Shown one piece after another: positions 1 to 11,200 of a stretch of DNA of 64,000 nucleotides. Under the pieces are notes generated by a model. It made no database searches and had not been told where the DNA came from. It was given only the letters and a program-made list of their open reading frames with translations. Every line of letters starts with the position of its first letter. Within the stretch, counting starts at the first letter, position 1. A program made the translations under genes and the position numbers. The DNA is from Syngnathus acus (lineage: Eukaryota > Chordata > Actinopteri > Syngnathiformes > Syngnathidae): NCBI RefSeq assembly GCF_901709675.1, contig NC_051103.1, positions 6,991,501 through 7,055,500 on the forward strand, given 5' to 3'.

Positions 1-157
1 TCAACGCGTATGAGTTTCCTTTTAGTTATTACACAGGGTGGATGGAAGACGAAGTTGCATTTTACGCAAGCATGGAAGCAAGCGAGCACGGCGCCATGAA
101 GGTCACCGCAACAGCGACCGTCCTTCTTTTGAGTCTGGCACCGATTTTAAATCTCAC

Positions 158-226
158 CTGGGGGGCGTAGGCCGTCGACGAAGACCCCGCCAGCTTCTGT
201 GTGATGCCGCTAAATTTGTAGTACAT
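158..226 (-). CDS. cox7a2l: cox7a2l first coding exon (partial gene)
   Basis: This is the first 23 codons of COX7A2L/SCAF1, a mitochondrial inner-membrane factor that helps join respiratory complexes III and IV. Read on the minus strand, the exon begins MYYKFSGITQKLAG and ends AYAPQ just before a GTGAGA donor. The start matches the family's characteristic MYYKFSG-TQKLAG terminus, and human COX7A2L also reaches PQ a few residues later. The rest of the gene lies left of the window. Position agrees with mammals, where COX7A2L lies next to KCNG3 on the same strand. Only one exon is visible, so intactness cannot be judged. Confidence 0.85.
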
Positions 227-318
227 CTTGATCGTAGGGGAAAATAACACACGGACACACTGGTGACGACACAACCAGCCGGCGAAAAGGGCTTCCTGCT
301 TCGGGCGTCGATGGGAAA

Positions 319-326
319 TGACGTCA
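319..326. promoter_or_regulatory. CRE/ATF palindrome upstream of cox7a2l
   Basis: A perfect TGACGTCA octamer lies about 93 bp upstream of the cox7a2l start codon. CREB/ATF proteins bind this sequence and it is common in promoters of mitochondrial genes. The proximal position supports a promoter role, but this is inferred from sequence alone. Confidence 0.5.
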
Positions 327-376
327 TAGTCAGCTGACTCCTTCCTGCCTTTCTCATTGGAGGGCCGGCAAAAAAT

Positions 377-444
377 AAAAATATTGAATCAATTTAGGAT
401 TAGTTTTGATAGTTTAAAAATATTGATTCAATTTAGGATTGGTT
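377..444. repeat. Two-copy tandem duplication, 39-bp period
   Basis: Two near-identical AT-rich units, each containing AATTTAGGATTRGTT, lie side by side at about 377-405 and 416-444 and differ at only a few bases. It is a simple local duplication in the upstream flank of cox7a2l, with no coding sense. Confidence 0.7.
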
Positions 445-1946
445 AGTATAGTTAGAAAAATATATAAATATATTGTGTAGTCATTCGCCTATTAATCGTC
501 CAATGAAAATATATTTATCTAAATATATAATAGGGATAAACCCACAAAATGCTATTATTACAATTACAGAACCCATTAGGACCATACAAAAATATAATAA
601 AATAGCAGCACTCAACATGCATCATCTGGACCAATTCTGGATCATAATATTTTTCTTACGTGACAAAAACTCTTTTGCTTATCTTGTTGTAGCCAATTTT
701 GCTCTTGAAGGTGCAATTTCCAATAAGTGCAGAACACAGCACAATTATTTGCAATGGCTTTTATTCTTAGAAAACCACTCAATACATCACAAAAGGCCAA
801 AAAAGTGTTTGTCGCGTAGCTATGAACTGCTCCGTCAATACCAAAACAAAGTACCGATTATACTCTTTAGTCACATTTATGCTACTTGAAAAGCATATTG
901 ATAAATACAGACTCGAAAAGAATATCGACGTGGCAAGAGATGAAAAATTAACACTTAAATACAAAGAGATGAACTCCAGCCTGATCTTTGATTGATGGCA
1001 ACGGGGTGTCAGGAGACTGCCGTGTGGGTGTGAGGTGTTGGATTGTTTTGTTTGGGAGCGTATGATGCTCTTCATTAAGCCGCCGGCATGATTCATGGAA
1101 CGTCACAACCTTCGTTGTTGTGCGCGTGATGTCATTTTCTTTCCTCTTGCGTTACAATGGTAGTGTGTGCGCGTGTGTGTGTATGCCTGGCCTATTTTTG
1201 AGCAAACGCAAACAAATCAACCCCCTTTGTGATTGGTGTGCTTAAAATGAGGTTGCCGTGGAGATGAAAATACAACACCTCACTCACTCATATTGGCTCA
1301 CAAAGGAAAAATAAACATACACGCACACCATCTATTTATTCTTTTGTCGTTTGCCTTCACGTCACAATTTGCAATTGGCAATTTCTGTCCCCATATTTCT
1401 TTGTATCCCGTGTGTGTGTGTGCCTCCCTCTGTACATGCTAAATGCATCTAGGTCATACATCGCTCTTGTGCAAAGCCCCTGACAAAGTGGAAGGGCTGA
1501 AAGCCAGAAGGCACACATACGTGTAACCACGGCAACTCCGTGTAAACAACCATCCGCAGGGACAACCGGAATGGTCTGGTGTTTAATAAATAATGATTTG
1601 TCTGCTTCCGAGGGGGCGCGCTCGCACTATGGGAGGCCATTTGAAACCAGACTTTAGCCAGAAACCTCTTTCAATTTCCGAGCGGTTGCTGCCACTGACT
1701 AATATAAGTGCATTTTTCAAAGCTTGTATGTGAACTTCACATTTGCTTTGTTGCACAAAGTGACATTGTTGCTATGAAGTTCATCGTTTTCCCAACCTAA
1801 ATGACTGTTTCAGGGCCCAAAGTACAACCTGTGTCCTTGTGTGTGTGATTAGTTGCAGGAGGCCTCATTTGTAAACGTGCATTTGTCTGGCATGCCGTGA
1901 ACGTTCATCCGGTTGATTTCTAATGAATCGGGCATCCGTGAAATGT
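445..1946. other. Intergenic: kcng3 3' side to cox7a2l 5' side
   Basis: No supported gene lies here. The AT-rich left half has a 138-codon ORF (473-889) with low-complexity Ile/Asn-rich content, no start context and no family resemblance. The right part is probably kcng3 3'UTR. A minus-strand AATAAA (TTTATT at 1335-1340) about 600 bp past the kcng3 stop is a candidate poly(A) signal. Short GT runs occur near 1160-1180 and 1410-1420. Confidence 0.6.
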
Positions 1947-3955
1947 TCACTGCAGCATTTCCACGGAGAGGCTGCGAGCGTACCTGGCCGAGCGTAGTCT
2001 GAGTTCCTGGTAGCACTGCACAAAACTGTGATAGATGAAGGTGATGGGTAGCGCCAGGAGGACGATGCCGCTCACCACGCACATCCCCCCGAGCACCCGC
2101 CCCCCGATGGTGATGGGGTACACGTCCCCGTAGCCCACCGTTGTCATGGAGATGATGACCCACCAGGCGGCGGCGGGGATGCTGGCGTAGTCCTGGTTGC
2201 GGACCCCCAAATCCAAGCCGTGCTCCAGCAGCTGTGCCAGGGCGCTGTAGATGGCCATGGCGACGCACACAAACACCATCAGCATCACCATCTCCCGGTA
2301 GCAGCGGCGCAGCGTCAGCCCCAGCGTCTGCAGACCCAGGAAGTGGCGGGCCAGCTTCATGAGCCAGAAGACTCGCATCATGCGCAGCACGCGCAGGAAC
2401 ACGCCAGCCACCCCCAGCCCGGCGCCCGGCATCCCAGCCCGGGCCATCGCCATGGTGACGTAGTAGGGCGTGATGGCCACCACGTCGATGATGTTGAGCG
2501 GCCGCCGGAGGAAGTCCCACTTGTCCCGGGCCACCAAGAAGCGCAGGAGGCACTCGGCCGTGAACCAGCCGATGCAGACGGCCTCCACGATCCTGCAAAC
2601 AGGAAACCGGAGGCACATTATCCTCCACGCCGTTGAGACAATCAGTCTGCCGGCTAATAGCAGGAAGAGGACCGACGTGCCACCGAGATGAAAGATGTGA
2701 AAATTACCAAGATTTGGCCACAGTGGGATTCCAGGGAGCTAGGTATGGAAAGGGGGGCGAGGGGGGAGAGGGGTGACACCTTCCCAGGCGCGTAATTACT
2801 CCATTGATTAGAACGGCAATTACAAGTGAATTATGCCCAGCGCAAGCACACAGGCAAAGACAATTAGGCCAACCGGCAATCACAGAGCGGCTTTTTACTA
2901 AAATTATAAAAAACATTTATTTGTGGGAGGAAAAAGTTTGGCTATCCATTAAGGGGGCAATGCCTTCAGTCTATTTCAGTTTGTCTAACAACCAATCAAC
3001 GTTTGTTTGGAATTCATTTTGCACAACACAGCAAATACACTTCCATTTTATAACTCCCGCAGATGAAGCACTGAAAAACAGCCTGAATTGGTACTTGTGC
3101 AGCTTTCTGTTTCATTTTGGGCATCTGGCATGGTTATGAGACTTTTTAGCTTTAAGGGCTCCCTCTTGTGGTTACCAAAAGACTGACCGGCTGCAGTTTT
3201 AGTTCTATTTCACTTTTACATATTTGCTGTTAGCATGTAACTGCTGATGTGAAATTTAAGGATCAACATAATGAAAGTCAAGAAACAATGGTCTCAATTT
3301 TCTCATCGATAGGGCTTCCAAATTACCTGTGCTCCTCCACGGTGTTCCTCTTGGCAGTGTCCCAATCGGGCAGTGTACTGGCGCACAGCATGACCATGGA
3401 GACGATGACAAAGACGACGGACACGGTGGCCAGCACCTGCGCCCCGAGCGACGAGTTGGGCTCCTCGAACGCGCGACGCGCCCTCTCCATCCACTTGGCG
3501 CGCCAGGTGAGCTCCATCGCCTCCACCGGGTCTCCCCCTGGACTCTGGGGCTCCTCCATTGTGTCCCCATGCTGGGAGAGTCCGACCTCGGAGAGCCCGA
3601 CTTCGGACAGCCGCTCGTCCAGACGCTTCTGGCAGCAGGAGTCCAAGTGCGCGCTCTCCAGTCCCCAGTAGAGCATCTCGGTGTAGAAGGAGAGCTCGCA
3701 CACGCCGGGGACGAAGCGCAGTTTACCGGAGCGCACGTAGAGCATGATGAAGACGAAAGCCTGCGCGTGGCGGTCGAAGAAAAACTCGTTGCGCTCGCGG
3801 TCGTAGTCGTCGCACAGCTCCAGGACTTCCTTCTCGGTGGCGCACGCATGGAGGCGGCTGACGCGACTCAGGGGGAAATCCCGGATCACGTCGCGGGTGA
3901 AGGCGTAGCGGGTCCCCCCGACGTTCAGCACGCAGATGCTCTTTCCGAACTTCAT
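1947..3955 (-). CDS. kcng3: kcng3: silent voltage-gated K+ channel subunit Kv6.3 (Kv10.1)
   Basis: Two exons on the minus strand, 3955-3327 and 2592-1947, join through an AG/G split codon to give 424 aa (human KCNG3 is 436). The product is a modifier alpha subunit that is silent alone but co-assembles with Kv2 channels in the plasma membrane. Exon 1 holds the T1 tetramerisation domain (about residues 5-110, with CDDYDRERNEFFFDRH) and S1. Exon 2 holds S2 (IVEAVCIGWFTAE), S3 (NIIDVVAITPYY), an S4 with spaced Arg/Lys (RVLRMMRVFWLMKLAR), S5, the filter TVGYGD, and an S6 ending LALPITFIYHSF, without the PxP kink of conducting Kv subunits, as is usual in KCNG. The SARYARSLSVE tail also fits KCNG3. 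It is head to head with mta3, as in mammals. Confidence 0.94.
3576..3605 (-). repeat. 15-bp tandem duplication inside kcng3 exon 1
   Basis: Two adjacent 15-bp units (3576-3590 and 3591-3605) differing at two bases encode a repeated LSEVG pentapeptide in the linker between the T1 domain and S1. The frame is kept. The linker is variable across the family, so the change is probably tolerated. Confidence 0.8.
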
Positions 3956-5213
3956 GGCTCTCTCCTTCCTTCAGCGACTCGTTGCTGCTTCCATGGTGGA
4001 AGCTGGGACACCTGACGAGCTTCACGCGTATTGATGCTGCGCCTGCCCTGCCTCCCCGGGGCGTGGTTGGGATCCGAGTGAGTTGGAGTGAAGTCGGTGG
4101 TCGACCGGTATTGTTGTTGCTCCCTGCTGCTCTGCCCTCCTCTCCCCGCAGCCTCGGAGAGGATCCCCTCTCCCTCTCTCTCCACCCAGGCCGGGAGAGA
4201 GCCAATCGCGTCTTTGAAAGTCTCACACGGACCATAATGGGTGTGAATTGTGTCTTTGCACACTCTTCACAAAACACTTATTCTCAAATCCTATTTGCCC
4301 ATCAGAATTAATGGCCATTATATGATATTTTGATAATGATAATATTTCAAGTGTTTGTCTACATGTGTTGCTTCTCTGTTTGTGTTTGAACATCCATTGC
4401 CAAAATTGTTAGCCCATCTTTGTCGTTTTGTAATGTTTGCATTAAATTGAGCATATTTAGCTACTGCAAACCTGTTGTATTGCATAAACAATGCACAGCT
4501 CTCTTTGCTGAGTTGACTTTGACAGTATGGTAATTTATGCAGATTAAATACATTTTTTGGTTTTTTTTTTAAAACGACGAAAATAAAGGGTTGTCCAATG
4601 GTTCAATTGGTGTCTTAGATCATTGCACTGTTGCGGATTTCGGCTTAATGTGCTATAAAGCTTTGAGAAACACTCGGAAAAGGAATTTACTACTTAGCCC
4701 GAGGTTAACATTTTGGGGTTAGAGGTGAGCAGTCGTTTTGGACTGTTTCGGCTATGGGCGCACACTTTTTAAAAGAGCCAATTTTTTTTTTTTAGGTGGT
4801 GAGCAAAAGTTTGACAACTCAGCATCTTTTCAGGTACTTTATACAAAACAAGACCACCCCACCACTTGGGTTACATTTAAAATGATTGTTGTTACTGGTA
4901 TTACTATGGCGTGCTGTTTGTGCGCGTACGTGTGTAAATGCGCGTGCGTGCTACCTCTGACGTCATCGTTTTTTTCCTTTTTTTCGGGTTGCGACTGTAT
5001 TGTGAGAGCTACTGTGTGAACACCAGTCGGGGGGGTTCTATTGACAAAACAAAAAAAAACAAAAAACAAAAAAAACAACACACCCGTGAAATAATCTCCC
5101 CCCCGATCGGGTGCACACATCCGGAATCTCTTTTTCTAGATATATAGTTCTTATTAATTTATTCTTATGTTTTCTTAGTGGATGTTTTACGCTAACACTC
5201 CGGGAGGGCAGAA
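3956..5213. other. Intergenic: kcng3/mta3 head-to-head spacer
   Basis: This 1.26-kb spacer separates two divergently transcribed genes and must hold both 5'UTRs and promoters. The first 250 bp upstream of kcng3 are GC-rich with CT-rich tracts. The centre is AT-rich with short poly-T and poly-A runs. The last 100 bp before the mta3 ATG contain its 5'UTR. No additional gene was found. Confidence 0.55.
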
Positions 5214-8200
5214 ATGGCGGCCAACATGTACCGGGTCGGAGGTATGTACGTCAATGTGAATCTTTTCTTGTAGCAAAACTGTACAAAGGCGTATATTATT
5301 GAATTTGATGTTTTTTTAGCCGAGCAGGGCCACCTCATCGCCGATACCCGGCTCCGCTCTCGTCCGATAGCCGGTTGTGAGCTTTTGCCCACCCCGGAGT
5401 AGACGTGATGCGGGCAGGAAGAGAATTCTAAATATTTGGGCTCCAAAATGGGTCAGGCCTCGCGTTGGCCACCGCTAGCCCCCAGCTAGCTTAGCATGCA
5501 ATGTAAACATTTTTTATGGCACACTCGATATTGCTCATTTGTTTATTTGAAACGTTAAAACGCGGTGGCGCTAACCCCGCAATACTTTCAATGGGTGCTA
5601 AATGTGATTTGGGAGCAGAACGTGCGTGTGGGGCTGCCTTTGTATTTGCCTCCGTTGGCATGCAGCCATTTAGTGGCGAGTCGTTATTTAGCTAACGTTA
5701 GCGCCGCGGAGGACGTCGCTCATTTTTTCTTTCCGCACACCAATCCCGAGAATGCAACGTGGTACACGGGGGTTGTGGTACAGGGCGTTGTGGTCCACTC
5801 CACCGCCTCGCCGTGCAGCCCACCCACACCCACGCCCGGCTTACTGGCCGCTGGTGCAATTAATTCATTGGGCCAAATTGACTTAGCCTCCTCGGCTAGT
5901 CGTTAGCATGCCCACTGGAATGCATCATCAAGCGATTGTCTCGCTTCAAGGCGTCAGGCCTTGATGAACACCTTTCCTCACGTCGCCATTTCCGTATTCA
6001 TTCCAAATTCAACTGCCACTGCTCTCGTTGCACTCCCTCCTAAAACAAATGGACGCACTATTGCAATGCATGTCACTAATAAGTGAAGTATGACGTTTCT
6101 GCACAAGTGACAAGTGAAGTCTTGGCTCCATCACCCTTCAGCAAGATACCATTAAGATGGACATCCATAATCAATACTGGTTGCATAGGTACAGCGATAA
6201 AAGTTTTGATGTGACTGCACGTGCAGGTCAAGCTTCATTGAGGAAGTGCTAAGCACCTATTTCAAAGCAAAGGAGTAGTTTGTTTGTTTTGGACGTGCAG
6301 TCAATTCATCTCAAGGCTCTTTGTGTTCTACCCTTGCAGATTACGTCTTTTTTGAGAACTCCTCCAGTAACCCTTACCTGATCCGCCGGATAGAAGAGCT
6401 CAACAAGGTATTTTAAGCGCTCGTTCTTTTCGTTTGTGTTCCAGAGGGGAACGTTCACGGGTCAGAAGGTGTTTTGAGAGATTGGTCTTAATGGATGTTA
6501 GAATGAGTGTGATGTCATTTAGAAGATCCAGAGCAGTGATGCTTTCTAACCACCAATTTGGTTTATGATGCTCTGAAATTTTCAGTGCTCCTTTGCTTGA
6601 CAACAACCGAGGAATGCGATTTCTGTTTGTCCGGATCGTGTGTTCTGCTGACGTCAAACTCGGGTGTATCCCATCTGTCTGTCTGGCAGACATCAAATTG
6701 ATCCAATTACACACCTGATTCCGATCTGAGGCTATCTGACTCAATCCCCCCGCCGCCATGACGCATTTGCAAACCTGCCGTTTGCAATGTAACATAGCAA
6801 CCTCATGTTTATTCAGTTGTACTAATAGAGGGCACTTTTATAGTCCCTTCTGTTCTTGCCTACAAATAAAGCTTGGAAGCGAAATTGAATGAAGAGCCCG
6901 TGTTCTTTATTTGTCCGAAAGACAACATCATTTGCGAAGTACCTTAGTGTCCCGCTGTCGTTGATGAGACCCCAACAGATGGACGGCAAAAAGTTACGCG
7001 GCGTATATCGGTTACGTCGGCACGCAAACTTTCATCCAATTTGCTTCATGAATAGAGGCAGAGTTCTTGAATGCCGTGGGCCTAATTATACAGCCAGACA
7101 ATCAATCAATCATGACTGCCATCAGCGCTCCCGGTCGGCTTGTCATCGCCGCTTTGACGCGGACACAAAGGCGAGCGGTTCTCCGGGGAAATTAAGACGC
7201 TTGTCGTATGATGGCCGCATTGCTAGTTTGACGCTTGTTTTTTTATTTTTCCTCCCGTGTGTCCTCCTCAGACAGCCAGTGGCAACGTGGAGGCCAAGGT
7301 GGTGTGCTTCTACAGGAGGAGGGACATCTCGCACAGTCTCATTCAGCTAGCGGACAAACATGCAAGTGAGTCATTCAACGTTCATTTTTCATAGCCTTAA
7401 ATAAACGACATTTGATGTATTCCAGCAAAACCCGCCAATATTCAAGGCCGCCGTTTTTGCGGCTGCTTTTTAAAAAGCAAAACGTCTCCCACGTGATGAC
7501 AGCTGCGCACGAACGAGCAAGGTTGCGACTAAACATGACTGCCTCGTATCTCGTTGATGAATGTCAAAGGCAGCAATTACATGACAGCCATCCAGCCCGT
7601 GGGCGCTCGCCCCTCCCTTCATGAGTTCACGGCACGTGACCCAAGGGCGCTAACGCAACCTTTTATACACACAGAAAGACGGCGTGACGCTACGCACGCA
7701 CGCACGCACGCACGCACGAGGGCCCCCCACTTTGTGCTACGTCGCTAATGGACTTTTAAAACCAGCAGATGCTGCCCTGCTGCTGCTCCTCCTCCTCCTC
7801 ATGAAGCCACCTACTTCACTCCAGGGTTGATTTGACAACAGGGCAAAAAAAAAGCGTCTCTGCTGTCGAATGGTTGCGACGTGCTGCCGACAATACCGTC
7901 GTGTAGTTTCGACGCAACATTGAGACTTAAAAAGATGAGAAAGGAAAACGCAGGCAGACAAGAGCTACTCCAGCGAGATGGTCCAACAAGATCATCTGCA
8001 ACTCGAGTAGATGATTGAGAGTCGCCATGGCGACATCAGACTTTGCTGCGCCCAAACTGAAGCGGCTGTGCTGAAAATGACTCCCGTCTCGTTCCTTGAA
8101 ATGTCGTCTTCACTCTTGTTGTGTTTGTGTCTTTGCAGAGGAGCTGGAGGAGGAGAAGGAGAACCCCACAGAGACGGAGCTCACAGACAAACAGAAGCAC

Positions 8201-11200
8201 CAGCTTCGCCACAGAGAACTCTTCCTCTCGCGGCAGTACGAGAGCTTACCCGCCACGCACATCCGGTACGAGCCCACGGCCGCCAACGGAGCTCGCTCGA
8301 ACAGTCACGGCTCACTTCCTGTTTCGAATGCTCTCCCGCCTTTAGGGGGAAGTGCAGCGTGGCGTTATTGAATGAGACCGAAGCGGTTCTTTCCTACCTC
8401 GACAAGGAGGTGTGTAGACTTTTGAAACGCCGTTGTCGAACCTTCTTGTCCTTATGCTGACATTATTACACCGCAAACGCAACGAAAGCCGTCTTCTCAC
8501 CCCTGCCAACAGGATACCTTCTTCTACTCGCTGGTGTACGACCCCACGCAGAAGACCCTGCTGGCCGACAAAGGCGAGATCAGAGTGGGACCGCGCTTCC
8601 AGGCCGACGTTCCGGAAATGCTCCCGGAAGGTTGTTTGATTCACGGCAAATCTTTTGGCTCGTCTTGAAAGGAAAATGAGAACATGTCGGTTGTGTGTTC
8701 AGCGGGTCAAGCCGACGACAGGGACCAGGCCAAACTGGAGGAGAAACTCTGGGATCCGGAGTGTCCGCTCAGCAACAAACAGATCGAGCAGTTTCTGGTG
8801 GTGGCGAGGTAAGATGGGACCTCGCCTTCCGTTTCTGTGGAGATATCAAACGGCTTTGTCGGTGTTGTGTTCGCAGGGCGGTCGGCACCTTCGCCCGGGC
8901 GCTGGACTGCAGCAGTTCGGTCCGACAGCCAAGTTTACACATGAGCGCGGCGGCGGCGTCACGCGACATCACACTGGTGAGTCACGCACGACGGAACCCG
9001 TCGCTTGGGTTGGCGTGTTCCGTAACAGCGGCTGGCCGTTTGTTGCTTTGCGCGCAGTTCCACGCCATGGACACGCTGCACGCGCACAACTACGACCTGT
9101 CCAGCGCGCTGAGCGTGCTGGTGCCGGCCGGCGGCCCCGTGCTCTGCCGGGACGAGATGGAGGAGTGGAGCGCCTCGGAAGCGGCCATGTTCGAGGAGGC
9201 GCTGGAGAAGTACGGCAAGGACTTCAACGACATCCGACAAGACTTCGTAAGTGGCTCATTAATTGATTGCTTATAATCTTTTTTTTTCGATATTATTATT
9301 ACTTATTGTTATTGATTCAATTGTATATTTTCTGGGTCACGATGCCGCCGTTGATGAACATGAGAAATTAATATCATTCGTTTGTCTCGTCTCCCGCACC
9401 CTCCCTCACCTCTCAAGCTTCCCTGGAAGTCTCTGACCAGCATCATAGAGTACTACTACATGTGGAAGACCACGGACAGATACGTGCAACAGGTGAGGAA
9501 CGAGCAAAAAGGCTTTTTTGATGCTCATTCGTCTCCTCAACATCTTGTGCGCGTGCGTGATTGCAGAAGAGGCTGAAGGCGGCCGAGGCCGAGAGCAAGC
9601 TGAAGCAAGTTTATATTCCAACATAGTAAGTTCCGCGTAACGACGACAGGATCATTAGTGTTCCCGTCGTCGCCGCTGCCAGACGGAAACATTCATGCAT
9701 AATTGAACGCTTTTGATTGAATGCACGGCTCGAGTCTAACCGCCCCCCCTCCCCACACGTACTCACATTTCTTCTTTTTTCTTGACAGTAATAAGCCCAA
9801 CCCCAACCAGATCTCGCTGACCAATGGCAAGATGGCGACCGTGAACGGCGCGGGGCCCGGAGCCTTCCACGCGGCCGGCGGTGGCCGAGCCTGCGAGAGC
9901 TGCTACAGTAAGTTTGCGTTAAACGGGATAAATGAAAGTCGGAAACAAAAGTGTGAACTCACCAGGCCATCTCATTGGATAGCAGACTTGTCACTCATTG
10001 TGAGCGGCACCAGTGATTGGTGGATGTTGACTCAAGCGGATTATGCTTATGCGCAACAATCGTTACGCACTCGTACAAATTTATCCAAAAGCAGGTCGAG
10101 CCAGATCTCGTAATCGATTTGATGAGCGGGATCGTATCGACACATTTGTCCACACCAAGTGCACCAGAAAATGGACAATGAAAATCTACTGCCGTATTGA
10201 TTGTTATTATTACAATGGAGTTCTACCGGCTTGCGGTTGTTGGCGAGTAGATGAGGTCCTTTGGGGGGGGGGGCGGACGTTGCCGGTGATCAATAAGCCA
10301 CTTCTGTGCGTTCCCACAGCCATGCAGTCGGCCCAGTGGTACTCGTGGGGGCCCCCCAACATGCAGTGCCGCCTGTGCGTGTCCTGCTGGATGTACTGGA
10401 AGAAGTACGGCGGGTTAAAGATGCCCAGCCGGGCCGAGGCGCCCGAAGAGAGGACGTCCCCCAGCCCGGCCGCCAACGTGAGTCCCACCGCTCACTTTGT
10501 CAGCGCTCGCTCCCGAGGACATGTTTGCGCATGTTGAAGCTACACTGTGTGATTTATTGTGGCAGGCGTCCGCATGAATTATTCAGCGAGTTGCAAACCT
10601 CTCACATGTCGGACGCTCAAAGCGAGGAATAGCGCTAGGAATGCTACATCCTGCTAATTGGGGTGGCGGGATTATTTTGACTTGCAATGGGCTTCTCCAT
10701 CTTTGCTTAAGTATGGTTCCCTTCAGGTACCTAATGCTAGCTTTCCCTTTTCGCCCCTTTTTGGGTCTTCTTATCTTTGTCGCCTGATCCCCAGGAGCCG
10801 CGGTCGCGGAGTCACGCCCCGCGCCAGTCCAACCACATTCCCATGCGCAACAGCGGCAGCCCCAAGTCTTCCATGAAGACCAAGCAGGCCTTCCTGCTGC
10901 AGGCCACCCGCCTGACCAAGCTGGCGCGCCACATGTGCCGCGACGTCATCAGGCTGCGCCGCGCCGCGCGCCGCCCCTTTGTCCCCATTAACTGCGGCGC
11001 CATAAAGGCAGAGTGTAAGAGCGCCTTCAATTCCTCCTAACGTGGACACGCACACATTCTCACCCCCCCCACCCCCACCCCTTCATCGGCACCCCTCCGC
11101 CTGTCTCTCCTTTTTATCGTTCTCATGTTTGGGGTTGTTTTTGTATTCTCCCGTTCCTGTTTTCTACCCCCCTCATTTCCAATAAAGACGGCCTGTCCTC

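Noticed and set aside
473-889. 138-codon plus ORF in AT-rich DNA
   Set aside because: The product is low-complexity and Ile/Asn-rich, has no family resemblance, and lacks the codon bias of the neighbouring real exons.
1849-2628. 259-codon minus-strand ORF overlapping kcng3 exon 2
   Set aside because: It is in a different frame from the channel sequence, is Arg/Gly/His-rich, and lacks any channel motif.
3329-4015. 228-codon plus-strand ORF over kcng3 exon 1
   Set aside because: It is an antisense shadow. Composition follows the GC-rich third codon positions of kcng3, with no recognisable domain.
7692-7718. Tandem ACGC units as a possible CRISPR-like array
   Set aside because: It is a plain tetranucleotide microsatellite without spacers, in a vertebrate intron.
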